Both the position numbers and the translations under genes were made by a program. A stretch of 64,000 nt of DNA from Siphonodentalium dalli (Eukaryota; Mollusca; Scaphopoda; Gadilida; Siphonodentaliidae): the NCBI GenBank assembly GCA_032622095.1, contig CP136068.1:14801729-14865728 (forward strand), read 5' to 3'. The first letter of the stretch is position 1, and each line of letters begins with the position of its first letter. Below, piece by piece: positions 11,830 to 22,660 of this stretch. A model generated the notes under the pieces. It was not told the origin of the DNA. It was given only the letters and a program-made list of their open reading frames with translations, and searched no databases.

Positions 11830-12072
11830 AGATGTGAGTTTTGTATGACAAGGTCACGCCGCACGGGCAAACGGATAGGCCCATGCTGCTCCTCGGGTCA
11901 AAACTACACACCCGTACCAAGTTTCTTCAAAATCGGTTGAACCATTTTCGAGTCAATCGCGGACACACACACACACACACACCCTCAAACACACACACCC
12001 TCCCTCACACACACACCCTCACACACACACACGCACCCTCTCACACACAAATTTCCTCAAATATATATTAGA
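11830..12072 (-). mobile_element. Helitron-like element, 5' part (partner of C)
   Basis: The minus strand starts TCTAATATATATTTGAGG at 12072, followed by a long TG-rich microsatellite and AATGGTTCAACCGATTTTG. It then reaches the CACGCCGCACGG motif shared with 5569-5760. Immediately after it the satellite interrupted at 3729 resumes with TATAGAGTTATCG, so 3730-12072 behaves as one compound insertion at an A^T site. Confidence 0.65.
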
Positions 12073-12700
12073 TATAGAGTTATCGTTACTGATACATATA
12101 CCCATGACGTATAATCCGACGACTGTAAATCCGAATTCATTATATATAATATGACAATTCGTTAGCGTACTTAACGAACCCCAGCTGAACCACTCTCATA
12201 AACCAGTACATACACTAGGATATATCTGCATGTGCCATTTTTTAATCTTATAAAAATAACTTCATATAGATTGGTATTCGCATGAAATAAGATTCACTTA
12301 GGCCTTATATCGTGGTACGATTATGATTAAGTTCACTCTAGACACGCACAAGGGTTCATCGAAAGAGTTGGTTATAGAGCTAGAAATTTCGTGTATAATA
12401 ATTGGTGACATCACAAAATCAGATATAGTCTATATACGACCCAAAGCGTCCGGCTTTGGTTCGTTATTATATAGAGTTTTCGTTACTGATATGTATACCC
12501 ATGTCTAATCTGGCGATCGTCAATCCGAACCCAGTATATATTATTGAGTTATCGTAACTGGTATGTGTACCCATAATGTCGATTCCGACGATCATAACAT
12601 CGAACTCATTATCTATTATATAGAGTTATCGTTACTGATATGTATACCCATAATGTCTAATCCGACTCTCGTAGAACCGAACTCATGTTTTCCTTTTGAC
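12073..12700. repeat. GAGTTATCGTTACTGATATG satellite, block 2
   Basis: Continuation of the satellite broken at 3729. Units are at 12075, about 12470, 12545 and 12622, each with ACCCAT and AATCCGACGA-like segments. A 61-codon open frame from 12323 lies in a non-repeated stretch here, is unrecognised, and is probably chance. Confidence 0.75.
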
Positions 12701-13172
12701 AGGAGTTTGGTAATTAGCCTAATTCTGAAATACAAGCATCTCTAGATAGTGTTATGAATTTCCGCTTGATCATATATGTTGGTCAATAAATATTACATAC
12801 GGTATAATCAGTTCTACATGCTATATCCGCAACAAAATACCAGATTGATCAGCAATCTCTATACTGAATGGATTCTCCTATTCGGTTATAAAGGTATTCA
12901 TTGGAGCGGTATATAATACTAGTAGTAATAGTAATAGTGATAACGCACATGCTCATTCCGAAATGCATAACATTGTCTATATATGAATGTATTTAAAAAT
13001 GTGTACTGGGTTGAGTGAACAAATGTAACAATTGTTAATGTGTATATGACTATTCAAGATGTAATTGTCCGGGAATGTAATGTATACTTGCTTAAGAAGG
13101 TCAGCAACTGATCACTTCTTTAAAAGAGCGTTTGTTTTCATTACATATTTAGCTGACGTTACTTGTTTACAG

Positions 13173-13301
13173 ATGGAATGGACAATTAGAATCATGGGTA
13201 TATTATTCATTTGGGGAGGTGTACATAAAATAAAAGCAGACGACAGACAAAAAAACGGACATTGCAAGAGGAGAATGATTAATAGATTCATATTCATTTA
13301 A
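13173..13301 (+). CDS. Possible signal-peptide exon
   Basis: An acceptor-like ACTTGTTTACAG is followed immediately by ATG and a frame starting MEWTIRIMGILFIWGGVHKI. This is a charged/short N-region, a hydrophobic core and then a polar stretch, as in secretory signal peptides. The same 100-150 bp block recurs in degraded form at about 14000, 23180 and 41150 without a usable start. Its neighbourhood inside the Ig-receptor duplication suggests a first coding exon of that gene family, but no splice join to an Ig exon can be shown. Confidence 0.3.
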   Translation: MEWTIRIMGILFIWGGVHKIKADDRQKNGHCKRRMINRFIFI

Positions 13302-15043
13302 AATGTTCAGATAGTAAGTTCATATGTCGTTATTATCTGAAAGTGTTACACAGGAACTACTCGTCAATATGATTTGCTAATCAGCTCTGTTCAACACCGA
13401 GTGTTATTGTTGTTATCTTTATTTTATTTTATTTTTTTTACACACAGGTATTAGCCTTTTCTTTTTCTTGTATTTAGTATGGCATGTATAGCATCATTTT
13501 GACATTTTTGACATTTTGGTTTCAATATCCAATTAAGATGAGTTGATTACATGCAGATGAATTATTTGGTGAAAACGTCGTGCAGTTGTTACCTATGTTT
13601 ATGATGCCCTAGGCCTCAGCTACATGTAACCTGTTTTTTTTAATTAAATACTCATTGGTGAGTAGCCGCCATAATAAATGTTCAGACAATATGTTCAAGA
13701 AACGTCCATATGTCGTTTGTTGACCTCATTATTTGAACATTTCTCACCAATGGCTCTGAATCATTCTGATCTTATATGGTCGGTGTTTCTGTCTGTCGTC
13801 ACTCGAAATGATTCATAAACCCTTACAATGCATACTTTTATAACAGAAAGGGAGAATCCATTTATAATATATAGAAATGCTCATAAAACCTGTCACAACA
13901 GGTCATTTCTCATATATGTTTTAGTTACAGGTTGTCATTTATAAATAAATGTTACTTACATCGATTCTTCCATACAGTGATCAAACTATACATTTGGACG
14001 ATCCATTGTTCATTTGGAGGGTGTTCATGTATCAAAGGTAGTCGGTAGATAGACAAACAATACAAGAGTAGAATGATTCATACTCATTGGTGTGACGTGT
14101 TGAGATAATAAGTTTTACAAACGACCAATGGCATATAAGTAAAAGGAACTAACTACCCATGAATAAGCATTTAGAATGGAAATGGTTAAAAATTAAAACA
14201 TGTTATCAAGTTAAACAAGTGATCTGAAAAGGAATGCACAGAACACATGTCTTGCGTTATACAGTATTTAGTTTGAGCGATAGAAATAAAATACAACAAT
14301 TTAATTTCCTTCAGTATTAGTTGGATCTCTGGCGATTGACAGTTGTAATATAACCCTAGCATGAGTTTGGAGAGCATTACGGTCTATCAGCTCCCGGCTT
14401 AAATTATTATAAGCCAAACACCACATTAGCATGACTTGCTGTGAATAATTCATGAAGGGCCGCTAATAAATCAGTAAGAGACACTCATGTTGTAACTAGT
14501 ATTACCAAGTGGTACTGTACCACGAGCGAAATGGCCAAATAATAGTCTATTGCATGTCACTTGTTCCTGAAACAGTTCGTTAGTGGGTTTCGAAAAGGAC
14601 TTAAAGCCGGTTTTGGAGGGAAAAATATCTGTTTTGCATAACCAAATTCTCAGTGTCAAATTACACAATATATTAAGAGTGTGTGCCCCCTAATCGTCTG
14701 GATTATCCAGCGTCAATGTTTAGCATAACCTTTTGGACTTCGAAAATTCTCCCGCATCTATCCAAAACCTGGTATGTAGATAAAAGTACCCCGAAAATTG
14801 GTGACGTGTCAATAATATAGATATATTTATAAAAAAAGTAAAAAAAATTCATGTCAATAACAATAGTCGGTATATTCATAATTGAGTGAACTTTTTATAT
14901 GTACATAGTTCTTGTTATTTTGACAGCACATTTGATATTTATTTAGTTTTATTGCTTCACCTGTAAATTTGCACACACAAAAATACGTTCAATGTTATTA
15001 TAATGTTAATTATAATATAACTAAAATATTTAATTTGTGTTTA

Positions 15044-15187
15044 GATCTCAAGTTCGTCGCAGTTCTATACTGAATGTATAAACTTCGTCCACAAAATTCG
15101 ATTCTATCCTCGCTACAGCTCGGTTCGAATTAAATTTAGTGCACTTTGTTCATAAATTTCGTATAGAAATATGACTCTTTAGAGATC
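15044..15187. repeat. Small fold-back (palindromic) repeat
   Basis: GATCTCAAGTTCGTCGCAGT at the left pairs imperfectly with the right end TTTCGTATAGAAATATGACT...GAGATC. The same palindromic family occurs at 37265-37405, and a partial copy sits at about 24163. MITE-like, no target duplication identified. Confidence 0.55.
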
Positions 15188-16705
15188 ATCTATATGTCAA
15201 TTGCCACAGAAGGCACGATGTTGTTATTATAAACGAACTCATCTTACTTACAGAAATACCGGACCCGGGATATATAACACCGTGAGTACTTGTATACTAG
15301 CCTAAGTCGAGACTAAATCTAGCTCTAGTTTAAATACATTTTAACGATAATGAAATCTGGATAAACAACTATTTTGCTACCAAATTAGTCCAGAATAATA
15401 TGATAATAAGTTAATAACATAGTACATTATTCGAAAACTTACTCACTCCAAGTCCAAATGACATGGTTTCAGTAACATGGCGGGGCACGTACTGTGAAAT
15501 TGGTATATATATACCTCGACGAAATCATCTAATCAGTACCATTTATTCCAGATTTAAACCGGTATATGAATTAATACAACTTGTGAATATACTTCAATGT
15601 ATCAACATGTGGGTCCAATTGTTATTTACCTAGTCTAATCGTATGTCTACCTATCATGCCCCTTGATGGTAAAACGCATGGATACGATGCATATGTTTTA
15701 TGGTATATGTGTGACTTAGAAATGGTATTTAAAACAACTGCACAATTCCATGACTTTTTCGTGGAAGTTCGCATTTAGAGGTACTGTGTACCTATTATTA
15801 CCACGGCGTTCCTGCGACTTGTGAAATTCGTCAGTATATCATTTGGATCAAATTGCTATTCGCCTAACTGAACCGTTACCAACCATGGCCTTTGCTGACC
15901 AAAGGCATGGATACAAAACACCTTTTGTAAATGATTTGACTTAGAACTGGCATTAAATACTACTATCAGGTATTTAAATCCAACATTTAGGTTCATTATA
16001 CCTGAGCACTAAGTCCTCATTTTGAAGATTCTTCGAAACAACAATAGGGCCCTATATAGCAACCATTTATTAACTACAAAATATTTGTAAAAGTAAAGCA
16101 TAAAGTGATCCAAACAGAATGAAAAAAAAAAACACTCATATTTATTTAGACCAAATGTCTGGTTACGACAATTGACCAAGACATCTTAACCAAATATTTA
16201 ATATGTAATTTCCCATTGTGAGCTGTTTATGAATAATGAATATAACCTGGTGCGAAATCCTCTATAATTTATAATGAGGGTTACCAGCGTATTTTACTCA
16301 TTCACAATACATTGTACCACTAGCTGGACGACGAGTGTGACTCTCCACGCAGTTGTATTTCAACCAGGCTGCGCTCACGAATCAATTCATGAACTATATA
16401 TTACATGCACACTGCTGCTACGACACGATAGGTAGCGATAAATGTGCTGATTATAGGGTGTAATGTGCATATCGTGATTCACGTTAGACTTGAAAGTTAT
16501 TGCACAACATTATTGAAATTAATTTCAACACGCAGTGACCATTGGTGGTCTGGTATAATGGCAATTTTGTTCTCTCATTTCTAATAGCATGCCATTCCAT
16601 GCCTAAGCTAAACTAACGGGATGTAGTATGCTGCGTACATGTAATGCATAGTCAGCTAATAATGGGGCCGACTTCTCAGGATACCAAAATCAACTCTGTA
16701 ACAAT

Positions 16706-17226
16706 TTAATTTGGTATCCAGAAGTCCGCCCCGTTATTAGCAGAATATTCACTGCATGTACGCAGCATAATACATTTCAAAAAATTTAAAGGTATAATTT
16801 TGGCAGAAATGTGGAAATTGCAGTAAGATATAGGGGAATTATGTTTGAATAGATAATCGTTTTTCATAGCTTCTTTTATGTATTTACATACTTGTTTAGT
16901 ACTTGTGAAGGTTAATGTATTCAGTATGGCTTTGACGTTATTCATATAATGACTAATGTGGAAAATGTTGTATTTACTTCTTATATCATCATATAGCCCA
17001 CATTGGCATTGAAAATGAGTTTCGTTTTCAACCTTATCTGGCCAATGTGGACACAATATTTTTAACTCATCTATTGGTTTTGGTTTTGTGTATCTGAGAG
17101 TTTCTATATTCAAGGTGTATGCACTTATTGTCATTTTACTTAGTTCTTTTCTGATGTCTTTTGGTATATTGAAACTAAGATAGAATGATTTTACTGTAGA
17201 ATTTAAATTTTCACTCGTTTGAGGTT
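16706..17226 (-). pseudogene. LINE ORF2 C-terminal fragment
   Basis: Open minus-strand frame from 17226 to a stop at 16706. It contains LSKMTISAYTLNIETLRYTK, then ILCPHWPDKVENETHFQCQC and GLYDDIRSKYNIFHISHYMN. Known: many non-LTR elements end in a segment of the form R-x-C-x-x-C...(V)E(D/N)E-x-H-F...C-x-LYDD. Here the knuckle keeps C, H and C but one cysteine is altered. The 3' end of the fragment is shared with the duplicate at 25.63-25.69 kb; the rest is not. A degenerate retrotransposon tail, distinct in sequence from the 54 kb LINE. Confidence 0.72.
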
Positions 17227-18890
17227 TTCATTCGTTTATATTCGTTTGCTACCTTTTTGTTGTAAGTGGTCCTCATTACAACTTTAAATTGTGATTCTTC
17301 GGAAGTATCTATTATCTACTGGCACATTTGGACTAGTGTCACAGTTATGACTTAGATTGGGTTGGCGGTTTAATCCATATCGAAGGTTGTAGTTTCAGAT
17401 AAGAAATGCAAGTAGTGTGTGTGTGTGTGTGTTGAGCAATACCACTCTGTAGTCGTTGAGGCACATTGTGTTACCCGTGATGCGGTTCACACCAAATGTG
17501 CTCAAAGGACCACACCACCTCACCACATTTTCTTTGATAAAGGTAATTGCTTTCTTATTAGTTACATTTTATTCGAGATATGCAACTACCCCATCCGAAC
17601 ATTTTATGTTAGATATAGGTGCAAGTAAATACACGTGCATCCCCGACATTTTTGACTGATACATGCATAAGTATGCCCTAAATATAACGTAATGTTCATG
17701 TACATTATTTTCTGCTACATGTTATTTGTATGTATATTTTATACATACACGTTATGCTATATACATATGCCTCGTGAATACGGGGCCCTGGTGACCCAGA
17801 CGGAGTGTTCAGTGCATACACCGTCATAGGCCGTTCAGCGTGCCGAAGCTGGTTCGCCCACTATAAGCGCGGATTCTCGATCAACTCTAAAGGATCAGAT
17901 TTGTGTATTTTGCTTTCCAAGTGTCGGTGGTTTCTACGCACAGTAGAGTGATTTCCAGTGAAATGTACCATATATGTGGTCTTTACTCGATCGCAAAAAC
18001 TGACAACGTCGATATGGCCTAGTAGCTAAAATACCCCATCCACCAACCAACCTCGTGTCTGGCGAATGATAAATACACCAGTCTGAATATGACAACATAC
18101 ATGGTAAAACTAATCATCACAGTGTGAGTGCTTGTGACATTTTGGCATATATACTACGCACTTGTAATATTGCATGTCAATTTCTCTTATTCACTGACAT
18201 AAATCCCAAGGCCTTGACGGACAGAGCAATTAATGAACACTGGCCAATGTCTGGTGGTCAGTTCTGCTAACGTGTTTATGACAATGGTAACGCCGTTTTT
18301 AATATTGTTCACATACTGAAACACACCTTAACTCGATTTATTGATTGACTGAAGGTTTAAAATCGTTTTAGCGGTTGGGCCATATCACGACAAGAGTATA
18401 ATCAGGTATCAAAACAGTTTGTCGCGAAGCAAGTATGTAGATCAATCAGAGATTGGATCTGACTAAAACAATGAGCTTTGTATAAAAAGGAATGTTTCCA
18501 TTTGGAGTTAGGAATATACATCCAAGAACTGACTAATGTGCAAGCATGCTATAAAACATAAAAGCAAGCAAACATAGAATACAAATTCTTAATAGATAGC
18601 AAATAAATAATTACCAAGGTTGCACTTCGAAATATGTAAAGTAGTTTCTAACGTCTGATTTGCATTGATAAGGTTTTTGTAATATTTGATTAATCGCGCA
18701 TGAACTGATGGTCGGGTGGGTGTGGTAGAATAATGTCATATATCACTCAACCGACACCCTCAATCCATAACTGTTGGTGACTTTTTGTGTAAATAATTTT
18801 CTCATCCAGCATCTGGTAACTTTTTAATAGCTCAAATATGAACCTCTCTTTCTGAGCCTAAACTTCGGAGATATTTTGGCAATTTTATTT
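17227..18890. other. No gene recognised
   Basis: AT-rich sequence with a short TG microsatellite (17416-17433). At about 18010 the run ATGGCCTAGTAGCTAAAATA resembles a tRNA A-box and might mark a SINE, but no B-box was found. The two LINE fragments on either side have the same orientation, so this could be the decayed or deleted middle of one element. Confidence 0.4.
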
Positions 18891-18899
18891 CGAAGCAAC

Positions 18900-19640
18900 A
18901 GGCGATTTTTGTTGCGGAACAAGAGCATCGACACGAGTAGACTGTGGGGCAGTAATTGGCTCAACTTGTGTGGATTGCGTATGAGTAACGGGTGCAGCTT
19001 CATTGGACGTTTTATGGCCTGTGATACAGATTCTCGGACAGGATTTTGATCAGTTACATATACATCAAGTTGTGATGCACGAATATTGTAGGCCTGGCCG
19101 TTGTCTGTCTAAGTGCTGGCACCAGTTCACTGTTTTTTTTGCAAAAACGACACCAGAGTATGTGACTGGTTGAATTGATGGTCGAGCACCAACCATTTGC
19201 TTTACATTAATATATGATAGATGTTTATCAGCCTTACACCGTTGCAATTTGTATTCATATTCCCATATGGGACATGATAGGACCATTGTAGCATGTGAAC
19301 GTTGACAGTTTGAAAACTGTTTTTGGTTTAGTACAATCCTTATGATCACGAACAGAAGCAGAACAGCGTGCACATATTAAGGTTTCTTTACTTTTACAAT
19401 GTTCCTGCCAATGACTATACCACGACATTTAAGACATAGTACGGTACTTGGGACATATGCCGACATATATATCTTCATATATCAAACCTTCAATGCCGGC
19501 GGATGTTTGCTCCGATTTAAAGTCAAAAGATAACAATGCAAATGAACTTTTATTCCACCAACTGTCTTAGAACATCTGCGAACAACAGTAACTCCCCATT
19601 GTGCCATCTCAGCCAATATCTCCGACAGAAGTTTTGGTCA
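18900..19640 (-). pseudogene. LINE ORF1 (gag-like) relic with zinc knuckles
   Basis: On the minus strand one frame reads LAEMAQWGVTVVRRCSKTVG. After shifts come a C-X2-C-X4-H-X4-C knuckle (CLKCRGYSHWQEHC) and a second CARCSASVRDHKDC. Then follow SCPIWEYEYKLQRCKADKHL and SYINVKQMVGARPSIQPVTY. This order, with variable region, CCHC knuckles and the C-P-x-W...K...K-x-(I/L)-S-(Y/F) helix, is typical of ORF1 of several animal non-LTR retrotransposons. At least two frameshifts break it. It lies 5' of the ORF2 tail at 16.7-17.2 kb on the same strand, consistent with one deleted element. Confidence 0.75.
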
Positions 19641-20700
19641 TATCACGGGTTCACAAAACTGATCTGCTACTATTCGGTGTTTTGTGAGGAGCAACCGTGA
19701 CTGGTATTTTTGCAACAGATGTTAACTACAACAAAGCATCAGATTGAACTTTGTTTGAACATTGGATCAGGAGAGAGCTATAGTCACTGGTCCGGTCCCG
19801 ATCGGTTTGACAGATTTCAATTATCCAGAAATACTTTGAAGTGTCTTATCAATAACAATACGGAAGGTATTTTCATAGTCGGGTCGAAGATAAGAATCAA
19901 GTACTGAGGGAGTAACCCAGCATCATTGGAACTGATTGAGTCAAAAACAAAAAAGACTATCACAGCAGCCGCCACGGAATACCCTTCGAATTCTGGTCTG
20001 GCAAACAACTGGTACATAAAAGAATCGGTGACCCGTTTAGACACCTGTATTAGCCTCCCGTTACCACCCACCCATAGTAAGACATGATTCAACAATAAAC
20101 AATCATCAGAAGAACACCAGAGAGACAGAAGAGAACATAAATATGAGACGTGAAACAGAAAACAATACTTCAAACATCAGACGAACACTAGCACAGATAA
20201 CAACAATTTAATCTGAAACACTGGATGCGTGATTTATAATTTAGCCAATTGAGGACTCCCACACCATACCTACTAGGATGCACACACGATAGGCCTATTT
20301 TAGCTTAACTGTGAGTGAAATTGTATATGTGGAAGCTTTAATGAGTATGCTTTTCTGTACATTCTCTGCTTTGTTTTTAATCCAGGAAACCTGCATGCCA
20401 TGTGGCGGCTATGTCTGCCAAATTGTACGTATTTTCAAATTGTAGCTGTGACATTTTGAGCACAAATTTTCCTTACGCGGTTGGCAATTTCATTCCAATA
20501 AAATAACCGAAAAAAGGAAATAGTAGACTACCGATTTACACGAAACTATCACGAAATTATGCTTGGAAAATCAATCTATGGGATCAATTTAACCACTTTT
20601 TGACAACAAATTTATGTGATACTTGAGATTTCGATGTTGGAAAATTAATGTTGATAACAGTTATTCCCAATGTACGTACTTGTATATATGTTTTTATCAT
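19641..20700. other. No gene recognised
   Basis: Contains only short open frames on both strands (for example a 118-codon minus frame ending at 19817) with no recognisable domain. Sequence is ordinary AT-rich non-coding DNA. Confidence 0.4.
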
Positions 20701-20705
20701 ATTTA

Positions 20706-20827
20706 ACGTAAACCACACAATTAAATACAAATTACGCAGATTATATGTAGATACACATGGCACTGGAGAAAGAACACGAGTTGTCAAAGTTATCAGATCT
20801 CCTCCTCCCGAATTATATTATAAATAA
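20706..20827 (+). pseudogene. Ig-like domain exon end, copy B
   Basis: The frame reads NVNHTIKYKLRRLYVDTHG and TGERTRVVKVIRSPPPELYY before a stop at 20825. It aligns with copy A at 2285-2393. The F-strand Y-T-C of copy A is lost here by a 2-base deletion, but the G-strand-like VDTxGTGxRTxxVxxIR is kept in frame. Partial and decayed. Confidence 0.48.
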
Positions 20828-20930
20828 GTGTGGATTCGTACATTATTTAATGATGATATGCATTGTGTCTGCCGAAGAACGGTCAATGTGGATATTTTGG
20901 ACTCTTGCGGTAGACACCAGAGGGGTACTA

Positions 20931-21071
20931 TCCCCTTGGGGTATTGTTAAGTGTGGCTGTATGTGTGACTGTTTGTGTGAATATTGTAGCGCATTATTCA
21001 ATGTATGTATCGCATTTATGGATATGGCTCCCTTTGCTAATCTCATGTATCATCTCTCCTCATTTTGACAG
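20931..21071 (+). pseudogene. Transmembrane segment, copy B
   Basis: The frame reads GYYPLGVLLSVAVCVTVCV then NIVAHYSMYV. This is a hydrophobic span of about 20 residues matching the 2489-2602 segment of copy A. The frame stays open through the probable intron into the tail exon at 21072. Confidence 0.45.
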
Positions 21072-21145
21072 TCGACCAGAAACTAGTGAAGTTAATGATG
21101 CAAGCGGGACTAACAACACCTATGATGAATTGTGTTATCCAGCGG
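21072..21145 (+). CDS. Cytoplasmic-tail exon with YDEL motif, copy B
   Basis: The exon-like unit lies between CTCCTCATTTTGACAG and GTGAGT. It is 74 nt, in the same phase as 2650-2753 and shorter by exactly 30 nt. It encodes RPETSEVNDASGTNNTYDEL followed by CYPA. The tyrosine sits in a YxxL context, as in copy A (YEEL). Conserved splice sites, phase and an in-frame length difference make this one of the best-supported coding exons in the window. The gene is incomplete here. Confidence 0.58.
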
Positions 21146-21949
21146 GTGAGTTTATCTCAATGTGATATATCAAAATGTATTTTCTCAAAACCAATCTGGA
21201 AACAGTTGTAATTAGTTTGGTATAATGTATTTATCCACCTCTCATTATCTCTATTGCCTAAATAAAGCCTACCTAAATAACGTTACGTTTATTACGTCAA
21301 AGTAGCTTTATTATGTCAATGTATATTGATTAGGTTAGTACTACTTTCATGACGTAATTGTATATGCAAATTGCGCAAGTAACTAGGGATGTCAAGCGAC
21401 CTGAATGACGTCATTGTGATTTTGGGACTTTTTTATCGTCCATAATTCACCGCGGCAATTGATACAACATTCGTAATCGGATATGTGTGTTCGCTCTAAA
21501 ACACATGTAAACCATTAGCTAAAGGCCAGCTTAGCATATACATTAAAAAACACAAGGAACTATTTCGCTCTAAGTTGCACTCCTGTTTTCCCACGTCACG
21601 AATGCTACTTAGTTTGCTTGACCGAATACATGTAAGGGCGTCATCGAAGTAACGAATGTAAAACTGAGGAAAATGACAGATCTTCTGCACAAAATGCATG
21701 TTGTGTGCGATGGATAAATAAAATATGTAGCTAATGTTGTCGCTCAAACTGTGTATGTCCGCTTTGAGAATTTGGCATCTATTGGACTCGGTAAAGACTC
21801 GCCCAATAGATTCTCAACCCCCCCTCACGGACATAAACAGTTTAAGCTGCGACACTAGCGCTTTATTCTGTGTCACGCAATGTAAAAATCATCAGTCATC
21901 CGGAAATTGTAAGCACAATTATTTTCGTTTTTATAACTTGCACAATCAT
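21146..21949. other. Intron-like and intergenic sequence
   Basis: The first 80 bases match the intron downstream of the copy A tail exon (TATATCAAAATGTATTTTCT). The rest is not shared with copy A until GCAATGTAAAAATCATCAGT at 21880. A small inverted pair (GTTGTCGCTCAAACTGT and GTTTAAGCTGCGACA, 21735-21855) is present. No gene was seen. Confidence 0.45.
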
Positions 21950-22660
21950 TAAACATATACATGAAATTATACACATCAAATTTGTTGATCGTTAGATCGA
22001 ACAAATTATATATAGTATAAAAAGTTGCCGTTACTGATATCTATGACCATAATGTAATTATAGGCCTAATATCAAATCCGATGACCGCAAAATCAAGCTC
22101 ATGAAAACTATTATATAGAGTTATCGTTACTGATAGTCTGATACGTAAGATCCATACTATCAAATCCAACAACCGTTAGTCAAGAATTCGTTACATTTAT
22201 TATATAGAGTTACCGCTACTGGCATGCATACCCATGATGTATAATCCGACGATGGTAAAATCGAATTAATTTTATCTTTTATAGAGTTATCGTTCCTGAT
22301 ATGTATGCCCATAATGTCTAATCCCACAACCGTAAATCCTAACTCATAATATATTATAGCGCCCAGGTCGGAAGTGGTTTCACAAAATCGTACAATCAGC
22401 AATGAATCGAATTTGCTACTTCACAACTTCCAATATGCGGCAATTGACAATTATGTATTTATTTATTTATAAACAGTAAGTTGTTATGATTATTTCCTGC
22501 ATAGGTTCATATTAGATCAGTTTCATTTGTTAGCTAAATGAAAGCAGTCACGGCGGCATGACGTCAAAACGTCATTTGTCTCTGCGGGCCAGAATCCAGA
22601 CATGACTGAATGTGTCATCCCAATAATGTATAATCCGTCGATTGTAGAACCGAACTCATT
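21950..22660. repeat. GAGTTATCGTTACTGATATG satellite, block 3
   Basis: Units of the same satellite as at 3.47 and 12.07 kb, here uninterrupted by transposons. It links the receptor exons to the 22.62-25.69 kb half of the duplication and shows the ancestral arrangement. Confidence 0.75.

Larger units (their letters stand above)
12640..16830. repeat. Segmental duplication, copy A (3' half)
   Basis: Collinear with 22620-25690. Matching anchors include GAACCGAACTCAT/TTTTGACAGGA, CTCATTGGTGAGTAGCCGCC (13655 and 22827), AACATGTTATCAAGTTAAAC/AACATGTTAGCAAGTTAAAC, AGTTTAAACATTTG-type AT-rich sequence and finally CAGCATAATACATTTCAA (16763 and 25629). Copy A has about 780 extra bases at 12860-13640. 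No intact gene was seen within. Part of a tandemly duplicated unit that starts at about 2.24 kb. Confidence 0.85.

Noticed and set aside
18008-18040. tRNA-like A-box (TGGCCTAGTAGCTAAAATA)
   Set aside because: No B-box or cloverleaf could be found downstream, so no tRNA gene or SINE was called.
20757-21068. 103-codon ATG-initiated frame over copy B as the receptor reading frame
   Set aside because: The frames conserved with copy A (VDTHGTGERT and YPLGVLLSVAV) are different from this one.
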